A stretch of 64,000 bases of DNA from NCBI GenBank assembly GCA_001599595.1, contig BCHH01000002.1, forward strand, positions 3,139,341 through 3,203,340. Reading direction: 5' to 3'. Below, one piece after another: positions 30,160-43,981 of this stretch. The notes below the pieces were generated by a model. The model was not told where the DNA came from, did not search any database, and saw only the letters and a list, made by a program, of their open reading frames with translations. The DNA comes from Beverwykella pulmonaria. Taxonomy: Eukaryota > Ascomycota > Dothideomycetes > Pleosporales > Melanommataceae. How positions within the stretch are numbered: the first letter of the stretch is position 1; each line of letters begins with the position of its first letter. The translations under genes were made by a program, and so were the position numbers.

Positions 30160-31551
30160 TCAATGCCGACGCGCAAGACCAGCGCGGCCAACTGTTGACC
30201 GTCTCGCTGGTTTCGTCTCTTCTTCGCTCTCCGACTCCTCCCCATCATCAAGATCATCGCCGCTCATCGGGTCGGACAGATCGTCTCCTGTGTCGTTCCC
30301 CGTTTCCTCGGCTTCTTCGTCAAACATGCCCTCCGAATCCTCGCTTCCTTCGTCTGAGATCTCATCAGCCTCCATCGTGGTCGGCATCTCATCCACAGAG
30401 CTTTCGCCCTCCTCCGAGTCCTGCCGTATCCTTTTCCTTGCCTGTTCGGGAATAGTGTCCACACCGTCTTCCTCTGCTGAAGATTGGTCTTCCTCTCCTT
30501 CGACGTAAATCAATGCCTCATCTTCGTCGTCGTTGGCTGCCTTCTTCTGGTTCCTTCTCCGAAGTTCAAGCTGCGCCTGCAGCATATCGAGTCTGCCTTT
30601 AAGCGAGAGTAGCGGCTGCAGACCGCTCGCACGTTCCTTGAGCACCTTGTTCAGAGTCGCAAGTTGCTTGACCAGCTGTGGCTGACTTGCAAGATAGCCA
30701 CCGTGGGCCGCAAGTGACCACTGGACCCACACCATGAGCATCCCTGCACGTCCTGGCTTCTTGTGTAGGCGCTCGGCGAGCTTTTGTAGGAGGGTTCCGA
30801 CGAGCGGCGAGGGGAGGCGTTCGACGGTCGCATAGATGGTGTCCACGTCGATGACTCGCAGGCAGGAGTCGAGCAGGTCTTGGTCGTTTGTTCGGAGGGC
30901 CTGGGTGAGAACTGTGCCTAGTGAAGTCGCGTTTGGGGCTGACAAAGGTCGGCTGTTGGATGCAGTTGCCAGGGCTCTTGATTCGGCATTGGAGCCTACG
31001 AAGGCAGCTTCCACGTCAACAATACGCGGCGCATGTACAGGTTCTGGATCTTGAGCCTGCAATCTCTCTCCGAATGAGAGTTCCTCGGGCTCTGCGTTCT
31101 CTTCGTCGCCTTGCTGGTCATTTGCTGCGCCTTTGTGTCCATTTGTGACGGGTGCAGCGTCGACATGCTCTTCTTGCGCTCCTGCAACGGCGGCGTCTTC
31201 GTCCTCGCTTTCTAAGCTCGAATCATCGATTTCCTCGATGCTGCTGCTGATTTCAATAACCTCGTTATTGACATCCTCCATATCGACGTCACCATGGCCG
31301 GCCTGTCCCCCGCCCACCACGGCGGTAGCTTCGTCGACCTTGTCTTTCCGGGCATTCCTGACGCCGTTTATATTTGAGGTAGCAGGCGGCTTCGTTGTCG
31401 GGGCGCCATTGAGCAGCGCTTTGAGCCCATTTTGGCGGGGTCTCGCGGGCGACTGTGAGAGCTTGGTTTTTTTTGCGGGCGGCAGGGCATCGCGGCTGGC
31501 TCTGGGATGGTTCGCCAGCGCGCGGGCGCGCGAGGCTACAGCAGCAGACAT
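30160..31551 (-). CDS. Utp12-domain protein, Utp5/WDR43-like SSU processome factor
   Basis: Single-exon gene of 463 aa from the ATG at 31551 (MSAAVASRARAL). An in-frame ATG at 31725 would add 58 residues that look like untranslated sequence. Residues about 1-200 are disordered, with a basic PPAKKTKLS nuclear-localisation-like motif and an acidic SSSIEEIDDSSLESEDED block. The Utp12 domain (PF04003-type helices) is at about 205-330: LGTVLTQALRTNDQDLLDSC, VERLPSPLVGTLLQKLAERL, WVQWSLAAHGGYLASQPQLV. A long Glu/Asp/Ser tail ends with a basic RRSTVGRAGLARRH. Family members are t-UTP/UtpA subunits needed for early 18S pre-rRNA processing in the nucleolus. Utp5 usually carries WD40 repeats before this domain; they are absent here, so the exact family member is uncertain. 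Confidence 0.85.
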   Translation of the reverse strand: MSAAVASRARALANHPRASRDALPPAKKTKLSQSPARPRQNGLKALLNGAPTTKPPATSNINGVRNARKDKVDEATAVVGGGQAGHGDVDMEDVNNEVIEISSSIEEIDDSSLESEDEDAAVAGAQEEHVDAAPVTNGHKGAANDQQGDEENAEPEELSFGERLQAQDPEPVHAPRIVDVEAAFVGSNAESRALATASNSRPLSAPNATSLGTVLTQALRTNDQDLLDSCLRVIDVDTIYATVERLPSPLVGTLLQKLAERLHKKPGRAGMLMVWVQWSLAAHGGYLASQPQLVKQLATLNKVLKERASGLQPLLSLKGRLDMLQAQLELRRRNQKKAANDDEDEALIYVEGEEDQSSAEEDGVDTIPEQARKRIRQDSEEGESSVDEMPTTMEADEISDEGSEDSEGMFDEEAEETGNDTGDDLSDPMSGDDLDDGEESESEEETKPARRSTVGRAGLARRH

Positions 31552-32833
31552 GCTAGCGGTATCATGCAACGGAGTGCGGACGGCGGCCAGGCTGGGGTTG
31601 CGGGGGAGTGAAATGGTGCTGCCTGGAAAAAATGTGGTGGTTGATGGCGGTGCCCAATCGAGGCAGAAAAATCTTTGGCCGCCTTGCAGGTGTGTGGAGA
31701 TATTTCGGGGCACGGACCAGCCCATCCCTGTCGAGGCAGCAGCATTCTGATCTGTGCTTCCGGATGCTTCCCTCGCAGTGTTTCTTTTCTTCTTTCAACG
31801 GAGGGGATCGAGATGCAACATTGGCACCACCCGCAGCAGCGACGAGGCATGCATTGCCGTGTGGAGCAGTGACAGTCGAAGCAGTTGGGGAGGCAGTGGC
31901 ACGTGATCGGCGCTCCTTCCTGGTGTTGCGCATTCAGGGGGCGCTTGGCGAGTGCGCACGCTACACCCCTTTAGGACGGGCGGGTTAGTCGGTGTCGGGA
32001 CGTATAAACACGGGTGCCGCTCCCAACCCCGTGGACTTTTCCTTCTCGCCGTTGTTGTCTTTTCTGCTTCCAATCAACGACGCGCTGCTCCGGATCCATT
32101 ACTCGCCCCCCCACCATATTCACTCCGGCTCAGGCCCAAACCGCGGCCCATCTCACCACTATCGCCGCTGTCTCCGCTCGCATCACACCTGCGAATAAAT
32201 AATTGTCGACCCCTCCCTTCCTTCCATCGCGCTGCAGCTAGCGCCTCACCGCCTGCCGCTCACCACATCGCGCCATACCATATCCATATCCGTGCGCTCC
32301 CGCTCTTGTCGTTTGCTTCAGTGTTGTTGTTGCAGTTGACGCCGCCGCGCATATGCACCTTGCCTTTCACTCTCATTAACTCTCTGGACGCGCCCTCTGC
32401 CTCTCACAACAACCAACGCGTTGGCGCATCGACTACAAACTCTGACTCATCCGCGCGCCCACTTTGACCACCTCGCCGCCACCGGCCCCATCACGTGAGT
32501 ACAAAGCCGTTTCAGCCTCCGCCGCGCATATATCTTCCCCCTGCCCCTCCTTTGCGTTTTCGCGATCTTTGCAACTCCAGCCACACAACCGCACCGGACC
32601 CAACTCAACCCCACTCTACGGAACCGACAGCTTCGGCGCCGCATTCCCCGAATCACCCACCGCACTCCGTCGTCGATAGTCCGCCTCTCTCGCGCCGCCC
32701 ATTTGCCGCTGTCGCGTGCGCCGCGCCCAAACCATTGTCACTGACCAATTGCAGACCCGCGCCCGCGCTGTTATTGCACACAAACAAACCACGTCATCTG
32801 CGCGCAACACTTTCACCTTCACTTTCATGGCCT
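31552..32833. other. Bidirectional promoter and 5' leaders
   Basis: Divergent region between the Utp12-domain gene (-) and the BET gene (+). It is CT/CA-rich near 32050-32450, as in fungal promoters and leaders. It contains a predicted 5' UTR intron of the BET gene (listed). Open frames here are composition-driven. Confidence 0.5.
32495..32754 (+). other. Predicted 5' UTR intron of the BET gene
   Basis: Strong donor CAC|GTGAGT at 32495, branch CACTGAC followed by acceptor AATTGCAG ending at 32754. The 260-nt length is larger than the coding introns in this window. Removal leaves a leader of about 79 nt before the start-codon cluster. Confidence 0.5.
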
Positions 32834-32865
32834 ATGGCAGTGATGACATCAGCAGCCCTCGATAA
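32827..32865 (+). promoter_or_regulatory. Short uORF overlapping the BET gene start
   Basis: The first ATG after the predicted 5' UTR intron (32827, cATGG) opens a 12-residue frame ending in TAA at 32863-32865. It overlaps the in-frame starts at 32834 and 32846. The next in-frame main ATG after its stop is at 32873. If transcribed, it would force leaky scanning or reinitiation. Confidence 0.45.
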
Positions 32866-35580
32866 AGTCCCCATGGATCTCAAGGCGACGTTTCCGTCAG
32901 TAGACGAGATGGCTCTTGAGCCCGAGACCAATGGGTGAGTGCACCTCGGACCGCGCCTTCGCTTCACCTATGGTGGAGACCATCTGCTAAGCCTGTCATC
33001 ATCTAGTGTACATGACGTTCTCCTTGACCAGCCCGACTCCAACCCCTCCGAGAACCTTGCGCAATCCATCGAGTCAGCACCGGCCTTGAACGGGAACCAC
33101 CCACCTCTGGACACGTCTGCGTCTGCAATCGAGCCTACTACCAACGCCTCTAGTGGCATCGAGGGTATTACACACTTTCTTCCCGATAGTCAGATGGACG
33201 CCAATTCCTTGTTTGATGGCTCGGAACTTGGCGCGACCTCCCTCACCAACGCCGTCGAGGCACCTACCTCAGATGCACGAGACGAGCCACCGCCAACCTC
33301 CACCACCACCACGCAGCCTTCGAATGAGAGCACACAGCAGGTCCCCGAAACTCAGTTTCAAGCAGCGCAGGAAGGCTCTGGCAACATCAACCCACCCGAA
33401 GACATGGAAATCTCACAAGATGAGCCAGCTCCAGCCGCACCTGTACCTACTTCCTCAACCGATGTTCCCCGGACCGCTCATCGAGAGGGTGCTCCAACAA
33501 AGCCTATGAAGGATCTCACACTCCAAACTGATCAAACTTCGGCTCCACCGTCTCAACTTCCTCTCACGCAGTCACCTTCAAACCTTGATCACGATATGGA
33601 GGATGCGCCGACCTCAGGCAAAGTGCGATCTAGAGAAGATGATGATGACGAAGAAGACGCGCCTGAAGCGAAGCGAACAAAGACGGAGGATAGGACCGGC
33701 CAGAAGTTGTTTAAAGTCCCAGAGGTTCCCACTCATGCCGACCAACCCAATGGAAATGGAACAGGCCCAGTACCGGCGACCTCGGGAGACCAATCTGGCA
33801 TCCAACCTGCCGTCACCTACGATGAGTGGCCGCTAACGCCCATCACCCAAGCGCAGAACAAGTTTCTTCTAGAACGCTTGCGGAACACGAAGAAGATCAA
33901 AGTCTCTCAGCCGTTCAAAGACCCGGTAGATGCCGTAGCCTATCCCAGCTACCCTCAATTCGTTACGGTCCCCATGGACCTATCATTGATAGAATCCAAA
34001 CTGCGGGAGGGAAGCTATGGCAATATCCGCGAATTCATGGCAGATATCGATTTGATCATCAATAACTGTGTCGCATTCAACGGAAAGGAACATGCTGTCA
34101 CTCAGGCAGGATACAACATGCGCGCATACTTCCTCAAAGGCATGGGCAAGATGCCAAGATCGGGCGGTGAAGAGCCAGTGAAGCAACCTAAGCCTCGGAA
34201 GCCAACAGTAACCACGGCTCCGAAGCGACGTGAATCTCGGACCCCTCTGCCGACTGCAAAGTCTCCTACACTTCCCACACCAACAGTAGCGTCTCCGCAA
34301 ACCCCGTGGCCGCTGAATGCAGACGGCATGCCGCTTATTCGACGAGATTCATCCAGTGCCAACGATCGTCCTAAGCGTGAGATCCATCGGCCACCTTCCA
34401 AGGATCTGCCCTACAATACCGCTAAGCCGAAGAAGAAGAAGTATCAGCAGGAGCTCAAATTCTGCGAGAGTGTCATGTCCGAGATTATGAAGCCTAAGTA
34501 TGCCAAGTTTGCCTTTCCTTTCTTGACGCCCGTAGATCCTGTCGCTTTGAATATTCCCACGTACCTTAAGATCATTAAGAAGCCTATGGACTTTGGGACC
34601 ATTGACAAGAACTTGAAAGCGGGGCAGTACCAGAACGCCAAGGACTTCCATGCTGACGCGCAGTTGGTGTTTGCCAATTGTTACAAGTTCAACCCCGAGG
34701 GCGATGGTGTATACAACATGGGCAAGCAACTCCACGAGCTTTTCGATAGCCTTTGGAAGGAGAAGTCAGACTGGCTTGCCCAACATGCTCCCACTTCTGA
34801 TCCTCAGTCTCCAGATCCGGCCTACTCGGAGGATGAGGAAGAGGAGGAGGAGGAAGTGGATCCTGCTCAATCTCAGATTCAGGCCATTCAACAGCAAATC
34901 GCAGCTCTCAATGAAGCCGCGCAAGCGCTACTGCAGCAACAGCAAGGCAAGCGGCCCTCCCCAAAGGTCGCCAGCAAGAAGAAAAATGCAAAGCCTGCGG
35001 CTCCTAAGAAGAAGGGCACTCTCGCCGTTCCGCCTCCCGTAAAGCCTGTGAAGTCGAAACCTCGTGTCAAAGCACCGGCACCGCTGACCTTTGCTCAAAA
35101 GCAAGAGATCTCTGATGGAATAAGTACCTTGGGAGATGCAGATATGCGGCGGGCAGTTCAGATCATCCGCAACGGATGTCCGAACCTGGCGTCCGTCAAT
35201 GATGACGAGATGGAGATCGATATGGATGAAATTGGTGATGACACGCTGCGTGAGCTCTTCAAATTCATCAAGCAGGTGCGGGGTCCAAAGGGTTCTGTGG
35301 TTGATGATGACTTTGAACCACCCCGTGTTTCTCATAAGACTGCCCCGGCCAAGCCTAAAAAGAATAAGCCCATGGGCAAGACGGAGCAGGAGGAAACTAT
35401 TCGTAAGATCGAAGCAAGTCTGCAAAAATTCCAGGCGAGCGCGTCGGGATCCAGTCAATCTCCACCTGGTATGTTGCTAGCCTGTTCTGTGCAATAATAT
35501 ATGAACCTAACCTTTTTTTAGCAAACCAGGAAGAGTCTAGCGAAGACGAAGACAGCGCGTCTGAGAGCGAAGAAGAGTGA
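32834..35580 (+). CDS. bdf1: BET double-bromodomain protein (Bdf1 family)
   Basis: Three exons (32834-32934, 33007-35468, 35522-35580) encode 873 aa. Introns GTGAGT...CTAG and GTATGT...CCTAACC...TTTAG keep frame; the last exon encodes an acidic Ser/Glu tail. Bromodomain 1 is at about 312-405 (TKKIKVSQPFKDPVD, YPQFVTVPMDLSLIESKL, NNCVAFNG). Bromodomain 2 is at about 512-620 (FAFPFLTPVDPVALNIPTY, KKPMDFGTIDKNL, ANCYKFNPEGD). The ET domain is at about 725-795 (LTFAQKQEISDGISTL, NDDEMEIDMDEIGDDTL). This order defines BET proteins, which bind acetylated H4 and, in yeast, serve TFIID and the SWR1 complex. The N-terminal 300 residues are disordered with a basic nuclear-localisation-like segment (EAKRTKTEDR). 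The start could be 32834, 32846 or 32873. Confidence 0.95.
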
Positions 35581-37061
35581 TCTTTCAACCTCAAGACGGT
35601 TCAATCCTCGTTGGTGGCTGGCACTTTTTCGTCCTGTGTATCATCTTGCGATCTATGATGAGGATGTGCGACCGAGCATCATCCATAAAATTGAGGAACT
35701 GGATTCGACCATGAAGGCGGCTTGGCAGGGTTCTGTCGCATTCATTAGCATCCAATATTCTTGGCGGTGTTCCTCCCGTTGCTCATCGAAGCCACTGGCT
35801 TCTGCTTGGCCTGGAAATTTTACGTCTTTGCGCCTTCGCGATGGAGACACGAGTTTCGAAAGCGCGGGAACCTGGACTTAGCGTGCCTTCACGATTCCGA
35901 GCTCTTACTCCGCTCTATCTCTCCCCACACCATCTCACCCCTGTATAATACTCCTGCATGCGACCGGCATTTTCCCGTTTCTCTCCAGGCATAGATTCGG
36001 TACTTGGCGTACCGATACCGGCAACGGTTACGATTTGACGAGGCTTTTTTATTTTATTTTTTTGGATCCTTACCCTTTTTAAGGAAACTGCTGGCCACAT
36101 TGAGCGGTGGCTGGCTCGGAATGGGAAAATGGAAGAGAATCCGGATGGGCTTTTGCTGTATGATAGGCTGCCCGATCTGACAGCGAGACTGCATGTCAAT
36201 AATCAGGCCGTGGCTCATGTTTTCGAGAACGATGCAATGTGCCTGATCGTATGCGTGATGTTTGTGGGTCGGCCTACGGCATGCCGGAGGATAGGTGGTA
36301 TGGCGGATCGTGGGGTGTGGAACGCGGATCGAGTGAGGTGAGAGCGGCAGGCGTCTATATAGGTATCGTAGAATGCGAGATCCCAGGGCAATCATTTCAG
36401 ATATTCAACGTACAAATCCTTTGGAATATACAATACGCCTCATCATATCTCTTTCTTCTCTTTCTGACGTGTGTTGCTTGATTGTTGGATTGTTCGCTCG
36501 GGGGTGACGATATGCGGTATGCGAAGGGGCGTCGAAGTCGGTCAAGGGTTCTAACAAATCAGTATGGAAATTTGTGGAATACATATAACATGCACTCTGC
36601 TTTATAGGTAGCCATGTTGAGCGCAGTACGAACTCTGGGGCGTACCTTCAGGATTGTGGTGAGATACCGAGCTGGAAATTGCTGGTTTGAGCGTGGGAAT
36701 ACGTGTAGAAAGAGAGCGAAAGCGATGCAAGAAAAACCCGTAAAAATAGACCGACTGCTATTGTGCTGTAGGGAAGCAAGGCACCAAGACTCAAAAGGAG
36801 ACATGGAATGGGGGTGAATGTTCGCAGGCGGAGAAGAGGGGAGTCGGGGAGTTGCCATGAACGGTGACCGGTTTTGGGCTGGTGGCGTTTCATTGGCCGG
36901 GTTTGCGCGCTCGAGAGCTCCCCAGCTTTCGCTTTCGCGAAAATCTCCAGCTTCAAGCACGTCCCAAACACGTCTCACAACACCTCTTCTCCGACCATCC
37001 ACAGCTCCACGGTGCACACTCGTTCATCGAATAGGAAGATTGACCCTTTTCGACAGCCACC
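35581..37061. other. Intergenic region, no gene seen
   Basis: 3' flank of the BET gene (a T-rich stretch near 36040-36065 may serve in termination) and promoter of the Rvb1 gene. Overlapping open frames near 36560-37020 show no recognisable protein. Confidence 0.5.
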
Positions 37062-38663
<1,602 letters not shown>

Positions 38664-39029
38664 ATTCTCTATCGGCTGGCGTTAGACGCAAGGGATGGCT
38701 TGGGATCTTCTATTTCCGAGGACAGTTTCTTCTCGGAAGGCGCAGTTAGTGAAAAGATGTAGCGAATTCATTTGAAGATTCTAATTCCATTAATTGAGAA
38801 TACGGTCCGTTCTTGGCCAGCGTGTGGAAATTGTGAGAATGCACCTCCGTCGCCACTCCCATTGGCCAGTCGAGCCGCGGTTGGAAAGCTGGGCGGCGAA
38901 ATGACGATATTACGGTCTGTCACAGCTCATCGCCATCACAATTCACAAACAGTGCACCCACATCAACTAACTGAAGAAGCACCCTATTCTCAGCGTCAGA
39001 CTCCCTCCGCGCGTTGTAATAGCAACACA
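38664..39029. other. Short intergenic spacer
   Basis: 3' flank of rvb1 and promoter/5' leader of the SDHAF4-type gene. No other feature seen. Confidence 0.5.
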
Positions 39030-39506
39030 ATGCGCTCCCTCCAAACCGCCCGCCGCTGCATCTCCCCGCGCTGCGTTCTCTCTCTTCGACCCTTCAGCAC
39101 TACACCTCTCTGCGCTACCTCAGTCTTCGACAGCGGCCCCGCGCCCCCTCGATTGCCGAAGGAAGAACAAGAGATTTTTGAGCGTCTGCAGCGGCAGAGT
39201 ACGGGCGCGTTTAGTACGCCTGCACAAGACTCTTCTACTCCCACCACTGCCACATCCTCGGCGACGTTGTTCACACCCTCAGACACCCGCGCAGGGATAA
39301 ACCAATCCCCATCCTCACAAACAACTACACAGCCAGAAACTACAGCAGAGGGAGGCGTTCATCCGCATTTGAGGAGGGGCGCGCCGCCCGAGTTCGAGGG
39401 CGATGTTAATCCGAAGACGGGAGAGGTGGGCGGGCCGAAGAATGAGCCGCTTAGGTGGGGGGAGAAGGGAGATTGGAGTTTCAATGGGCGGGTCACTGAT
39501 TTTTAA
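39030..39506 (+). CDS. sdh8: Succinate dehydrogenase assembly factor 4 (Sdh8/SDHAF4), mitochondrial
   Basis: Single-exon 158-aa protein. The ATG at 39030 (MRSLQTARRCISPRC) starts an Arg/Ser-rich, acid-free N-terminus with PFSTTP, a typical mitochondrial presequence. The upstream in-frame extension has no ATG of better context. The C-terminal DUF1674 signature (about 119-158) is complete: PPEFEGDVNPKTGEVGGPK, then NEPLRWG, GDWSFNGRVTDF. In yeast and animals this factor binds flavinated Sdh1 in the matrix and protects it from oxidative damage during complex II assembly. The linker between presequence and domain (about 50-110) is Thr/Ser-rich and probably disordered. Identification is by the conserved C-terminus. 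Confidence 0.93.
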   Translation: MRSLQTARRCISPRCVLSLRPFSTTPLCATSVFDSGPAPPRLPKEEQEIFERLQRQSTGAFSTPAQDSSTPTTATSSATLFTPSDTRAGINQSPSSQTTTQPETTAEGGVHPHLRRGAPPEFEGDVNPKTGEVGGPKNEPLRWGEKGDWSFNGRVTDF

Positions 39507-41074
39507 GGGGAAGAGAGGATGTGGCCGCAGTGGGCATATAGGCTACGCTGCTCGAATGAGTTTGGCCGCTTCGTTAGGTTCTTGGGCACAGGCGGATACC
39601 AAATTACATACTATTCAAGTATAATCTCCGTTGCGGATCTGGACTCTCTCATGTCACCTTTGAGCACTGTCCGAACGCGAAGTCAACTTAAGCAATGCTA
39701 AGAATTTCACAAGGGGGAAAGATCTACTCAGCCTGACTAAGACCTACCGAGCTGCGAGCCTACTGTACGATCCTGGCATTTGAGCATGATCCGAAGTCCT
39801 GGCTTGTGGTTGAGAATATAAACAACATACATGTACTAATCACTACTCTGCACAATAGTGGAGGCAACTGGAGAATAAATACTCGTGCTGTCTTTGTCCA
39901 TTCTGAGCCTCACCGTCAACGCAGTCTATTGCTTCTGCTTTTTTCAACTTCGCGCGGAGACATGTGCCGCGGAAAAGAGCCGCGATTGGCTATATCCCGG
40001 CTCATTCCAGCCGTCGCGAAACCCCACATACGCTGAACTTTTCGATAATTCTTCCAGAACGTCTAGGCTCGGCATGTCACTTGACATGCTCGACTTGTTG
40101 GTTCCGCTAGAGCGAACGCCACCGCGGTAATTCTAGGTGCACCAGAACGCCGACTTCTTGCATCATTTTGTGCATTTTCCCGTGTTGACGAGGAGCACGC
40201 GGTGTTCCCAACTAGGAGAATGTGACATTTTGAAAGACAGTGGGAGGTGTAGGCATGGCACAGATGGCTGTTTCAGACGGACTCCCAGCTATTGGATCCG
40301 GAGGATCTCTTAGCCTCGCGTCAAACGATCAGGGCTAGGAAACAAGCATGCAGGGTCTCTTGGCACGCACCTGCATCTCGGATCAACATTCTTGACTGGA
40401 ACCTCATTTGGAGCCGTTCCGCGCTCTTCTCGCACAGGAATGCCATAGAGGCCCACAAAACCGTATTGCATTGTGCTGATTCCAAATGTCTCGACAGTCT
40501 CAGCCGAGCGTCAGCGCACCCGCACTCGGTGTAGCTAGTTGCGTTAGCCATCAGTCGAGAGCCACCCAATCGCGGATATCATGCACGGTGGTCTGGAGCA
40601 CTCGGGCCAGTGCACCTTTTGAGCAGAGTGCGACAACACAGCCGACATGCCTGTGCAGGATCCGTTAATATATTGTACCTTTTCCCCTCTTGTGTATAAC
40701 CGTGTCCGACCTCACCTTTTGCTCCTCTCTCACCATGTATAACGCTGGTGTTGCCCCGGTCTTAGCCTTGTCCTGGTATGTATTCACCAGTGTCCACATT
40801 CACACTTTACTGATTTGCCGTGCAGTATTGTACAATCAGTCCAGACACGGTAGTGACACGATGCGGTTATCGAATGCCCATTCTTTTGTTTTCACTAGCA
40901 ACTCCCTATCTACGTTGGAGCTTTCTCTCAAGCACGCAAAAGACAGGCTTCGTGCCTTCTACTGTCCATTCCACTTGCGGTCTTCGAGTCTGTCGTCAAT
41001 CACGCCTTGCTGCGATTGACTCCCTTGATAAACGGACCCTTTGCCCCTTGTGTCCTCGTTTCAATTTCGCAGCC
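39507..41074. other. Intergenic region, no gene seen
   Basis: About 1.6 kb: 3' flank of the SDHAF4-type gene and upstream region of the carboxylesterase gene. Only short open frames without recognisable features. Confidence 0.5.
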
Positions 41075-42758
41075 ATGGTTCCCTTCCTTTTTATACTGCT
41101 TGCGCTATGCGTCCAGCGACTCGTCGCTGTCAACCTCGTTGTTGACCTTGGCTACGCCAAGTACCGTGGCATCAACCAGGGAAATGGCATCAACAGATGG
41201 GCGGGAATGCGCTTTGCTCGTAGTGTTTCCCGCGTCGATGGCATGCGGTTCGCTGCACCACAAGATCCTGTTCCCGTGGGAGGCATTGTGAACGCCAGCG
41301 ACGTACGTTGGTGTAAACCCTTTCACCAGCATCTCCATGCTAATAGCAATCTAGTTTGGACCTCTCTGCATCGGTTCCGGAACTAATCTCAAGTTCGAAT
41401 TTGGGGATAAAACTTCTGAAGATTGTCTCTTTGCCAACGTCTTCGCCCCGGCAAATGCTACGAACTCGAGTTCTCTGCCAGTATACATCTTCATCCAGGG
41501 TGGCGGCTTCAATTACAATGGCAACGCCGACTACAACGCCGGCCGCCTAATCAATGCCGCGAGAGGTCAGATGGTAGTGGTCAACTTCAATTACCGAGTA
41601 GGACCGTACGGCTTCATGGCCAGCAAAGAGATTGTGGCGGACAAGAACCTGAGTCTCAACAACGGCTTGAAGGATCAGCGGCAGTTGCTGAAGTGGGTGC
41701 AGACTCACATCCGCCAAGTATGTGGACCTTCTTCCTGAAACTAGAATGGGAATAACATGCTGACGATGCAGTTTGGGGGAAATCCCGATCATGTGACCCT
41801 GGGTGGTGCCAGCGCTGGCGCTGCTTCAGTCATACTGCAGCTCACGGCGTACGGAGGTCGAGATGACAAGCTATTCCATGCGGCAGCGGCAGAGTCCCAA
41901 GCGATCCCGCCGATTCGTAATGTCACTGAAATGCAATGGACCTACGATGCTCTCTTAGAAAAGACAAATTGTGCGGACCTGGCTTGTCTAACCAAGTTGG
42001 ACGCTGTCACTTTCCAATCGGCTGTGCGGGGCTTCAGAGTTCCGTTTCCAGGTGGCCAGAACCCCCCTTTGTTCTTCTGGAATCCTACACTGGATTACGA
42101 CTTTGTTAAGGACTACACCTACAACGAGATTAAGGCGGGTCACTTCGTCAGAGTGCCTACTATTTTCGGCGACACCACGAATGAAGGCTTGGGCTTCACC
42201 CCGACCACTGTCAACTCACAAGAACGCGCTGAGCAATTCGTTAAGGACCAATTTCCCAGCCTCAATAAGGCAGACCAGGCTCGCATTCGATCAGTATGGC
42301 ACGAACCCATTGGCGACCAATTCAACCCGAAATGGAGGAATGTTGCATCGGACGTTTACGGACACATTCGATACATCTGTCCAGGCCTCAACATCTCTCA
42401 TGCATATGCGGGAAACGATAGTGTGCCTACCTGGAACTATCGATGGAACGTTAAGAAAGCACTTCATGTTGAGGAGCTTCCCTCTGTATGGGGCAACGGT
42501 TCGACAGCAGCAGGCGTCTTCATGCAAAATTACGTGGCCTCTTTCATCCGATCCTACGACCCAAATAAATACCCAACTCAGTTTCTCCTCCCTACGGGAA
42601 TGGAGCTGCCTTCTCCGACTTGGGAAACGTTTGGCGGGGGGAATGGAAAAAGGATACTGCTTAACGATAGTAACGAAGTGGCTATGGAGGAGGTATCCCA
42701 GCAACAGCGTGATCGGTGCGATGTCATCACTGATCTGGGGATTCAATTGGCGCAGTAA
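41075..42758 (+). CDS. Secreted type-B carboxylesterase/lipase
   Basis: Three exons (41075-41302, 41355-41717, 41772-42758) encode 525 aa. Introns are 52 and 54 nt (GTACGT...CTAG, GTATGT...GCAG). The signal peptide is MVPFLFILLALCVQRLVAV. The alpha/beta-hydrolase signatures are in order: FGPLC after exon 1, SEDCLFANVFAP (carboxylesterase type-B signature 2), the oxyanion-hole run IQGGGF, NYRVGPYGF, the nucleophile elbow GGASAGA with Ser211, an acid in the DTTNEGLGF region, and the catalytic His in ALHVEELPSVWGN. The family hydrolyses esters (lipids, phenolic or toxin esters); the substrate is not predictable. Family length is usually 500-580, so it looks complete. Confidence 0.92.
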
Positions 42759-43981
42759 GTTCAATATCTTTTCTTCCCATTATAGTGGGTCGTAGCTTCC
42801 AAGGTGTTATTGTTTATGCGATTACATCAGTGGACTGCGTCTATGAAGGAGAAAGTAAAATCACGGTCAAGCCCTGCCTCTGGGGATGTAGGACGTGATA
42901 GAGCCCTGTCACGAATTTCCCTTATTGGGAGTCAGAAGTACTGAGGAATGCATTTGCTGACACATCAATCGCAGGATCCCATCTACTGGGAACCGAATCT
43001 CTGCTATGTGGTCGACCGCATACCTTACTTACTTCGTAGTCGTACTATGCTTTCTGCAACAGCTATGGACTTGAAAGATACATCCTGGATAACTGGACGC
43101 CTGGCGCCTGAAATCAATAATATACGATATCAGCAGATGTCGAAGTGAAGGGCACAAAAATAGATGCCCTTGGACACGGATTGCAGCGGAAGACGTTAAT
43201 ACCTATCAATTTTGAGAATTGATATGTGGTGCCAGCCCCGCAGGGTGTGGCTGATTTCGGTTTCCGACTGTTCAAAAGAGCAATTTACGGAGATTTTGCT
43301 GCACACCTTACCTTGGGGCCAGTTCTCCTTGGTTCAATTACAGCCTCGCCCCTCGTATCGTTCGTCGACTGCACCGGTATGATTCAGGAATTATTTCAGG
43401 GTTCTCAGCGGTATTATCAGAACTAAAGAAGGATAGTTGCGCGATGATGATTAGACTAAGCACACTGAAAGATGCAGAAGCAACAACAGAACCGAAGGCA
43501 TGGTCTGCTATAATTACGATAACTTGGAAGATATGTCAGTTGCTAGGTGATGGTTCACTCTGGGCCAAATGGCAGGTGGTACGAACTCCCCTCCGCCAAA
43601 TCCTACATGTAGAGCTAGCCGAATTTGTCATACAATGGAGAGCAATTGACCAATGGAGCGAAAGTACTGTCACGTCGGCATGGTGGGCAGAATCCAAACT
43701 CATCTATTGACGAGTAAGGCTATATATACTCGTGCACTCAGGTGGATCGTCGATCTAGCTGAAAGGCTGAGCTCCACAGTCGTATTCTTCAGCCATACAC
43801 ATCAGTCCATTTAGCACCGTCACAAGTACTTACTTTATGCAGATCCTCTACTCCCATACTCAATCCCCGCCTTGTGTTGAGTTGGACCTATTGTATACGG
43901 CAAGGTCCCCCAGGAACCTATATATGCCAATCCCCCCGTGTCTTGGATTCGTAGGTTTTTTTCGCCCCTAAAAGGACAGCA
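42759..43981. other. Intergenic region, no gene seen
   Basis: 1.2 kb between the esterase and the single-pass protein genes. The TATA-like string CTATATATA near 43720 and a CCCC-rich leader precede the start at 43982. No supported gene. Confidence 0.5.

Noticed and set aside
31552..31725. Longer start (ATG 31725) for the Utp12-domain protein
   Set aside because: The additional 58 residues look like leader sequence, while 31551 opens a typical polar/basic start. It remains possible.
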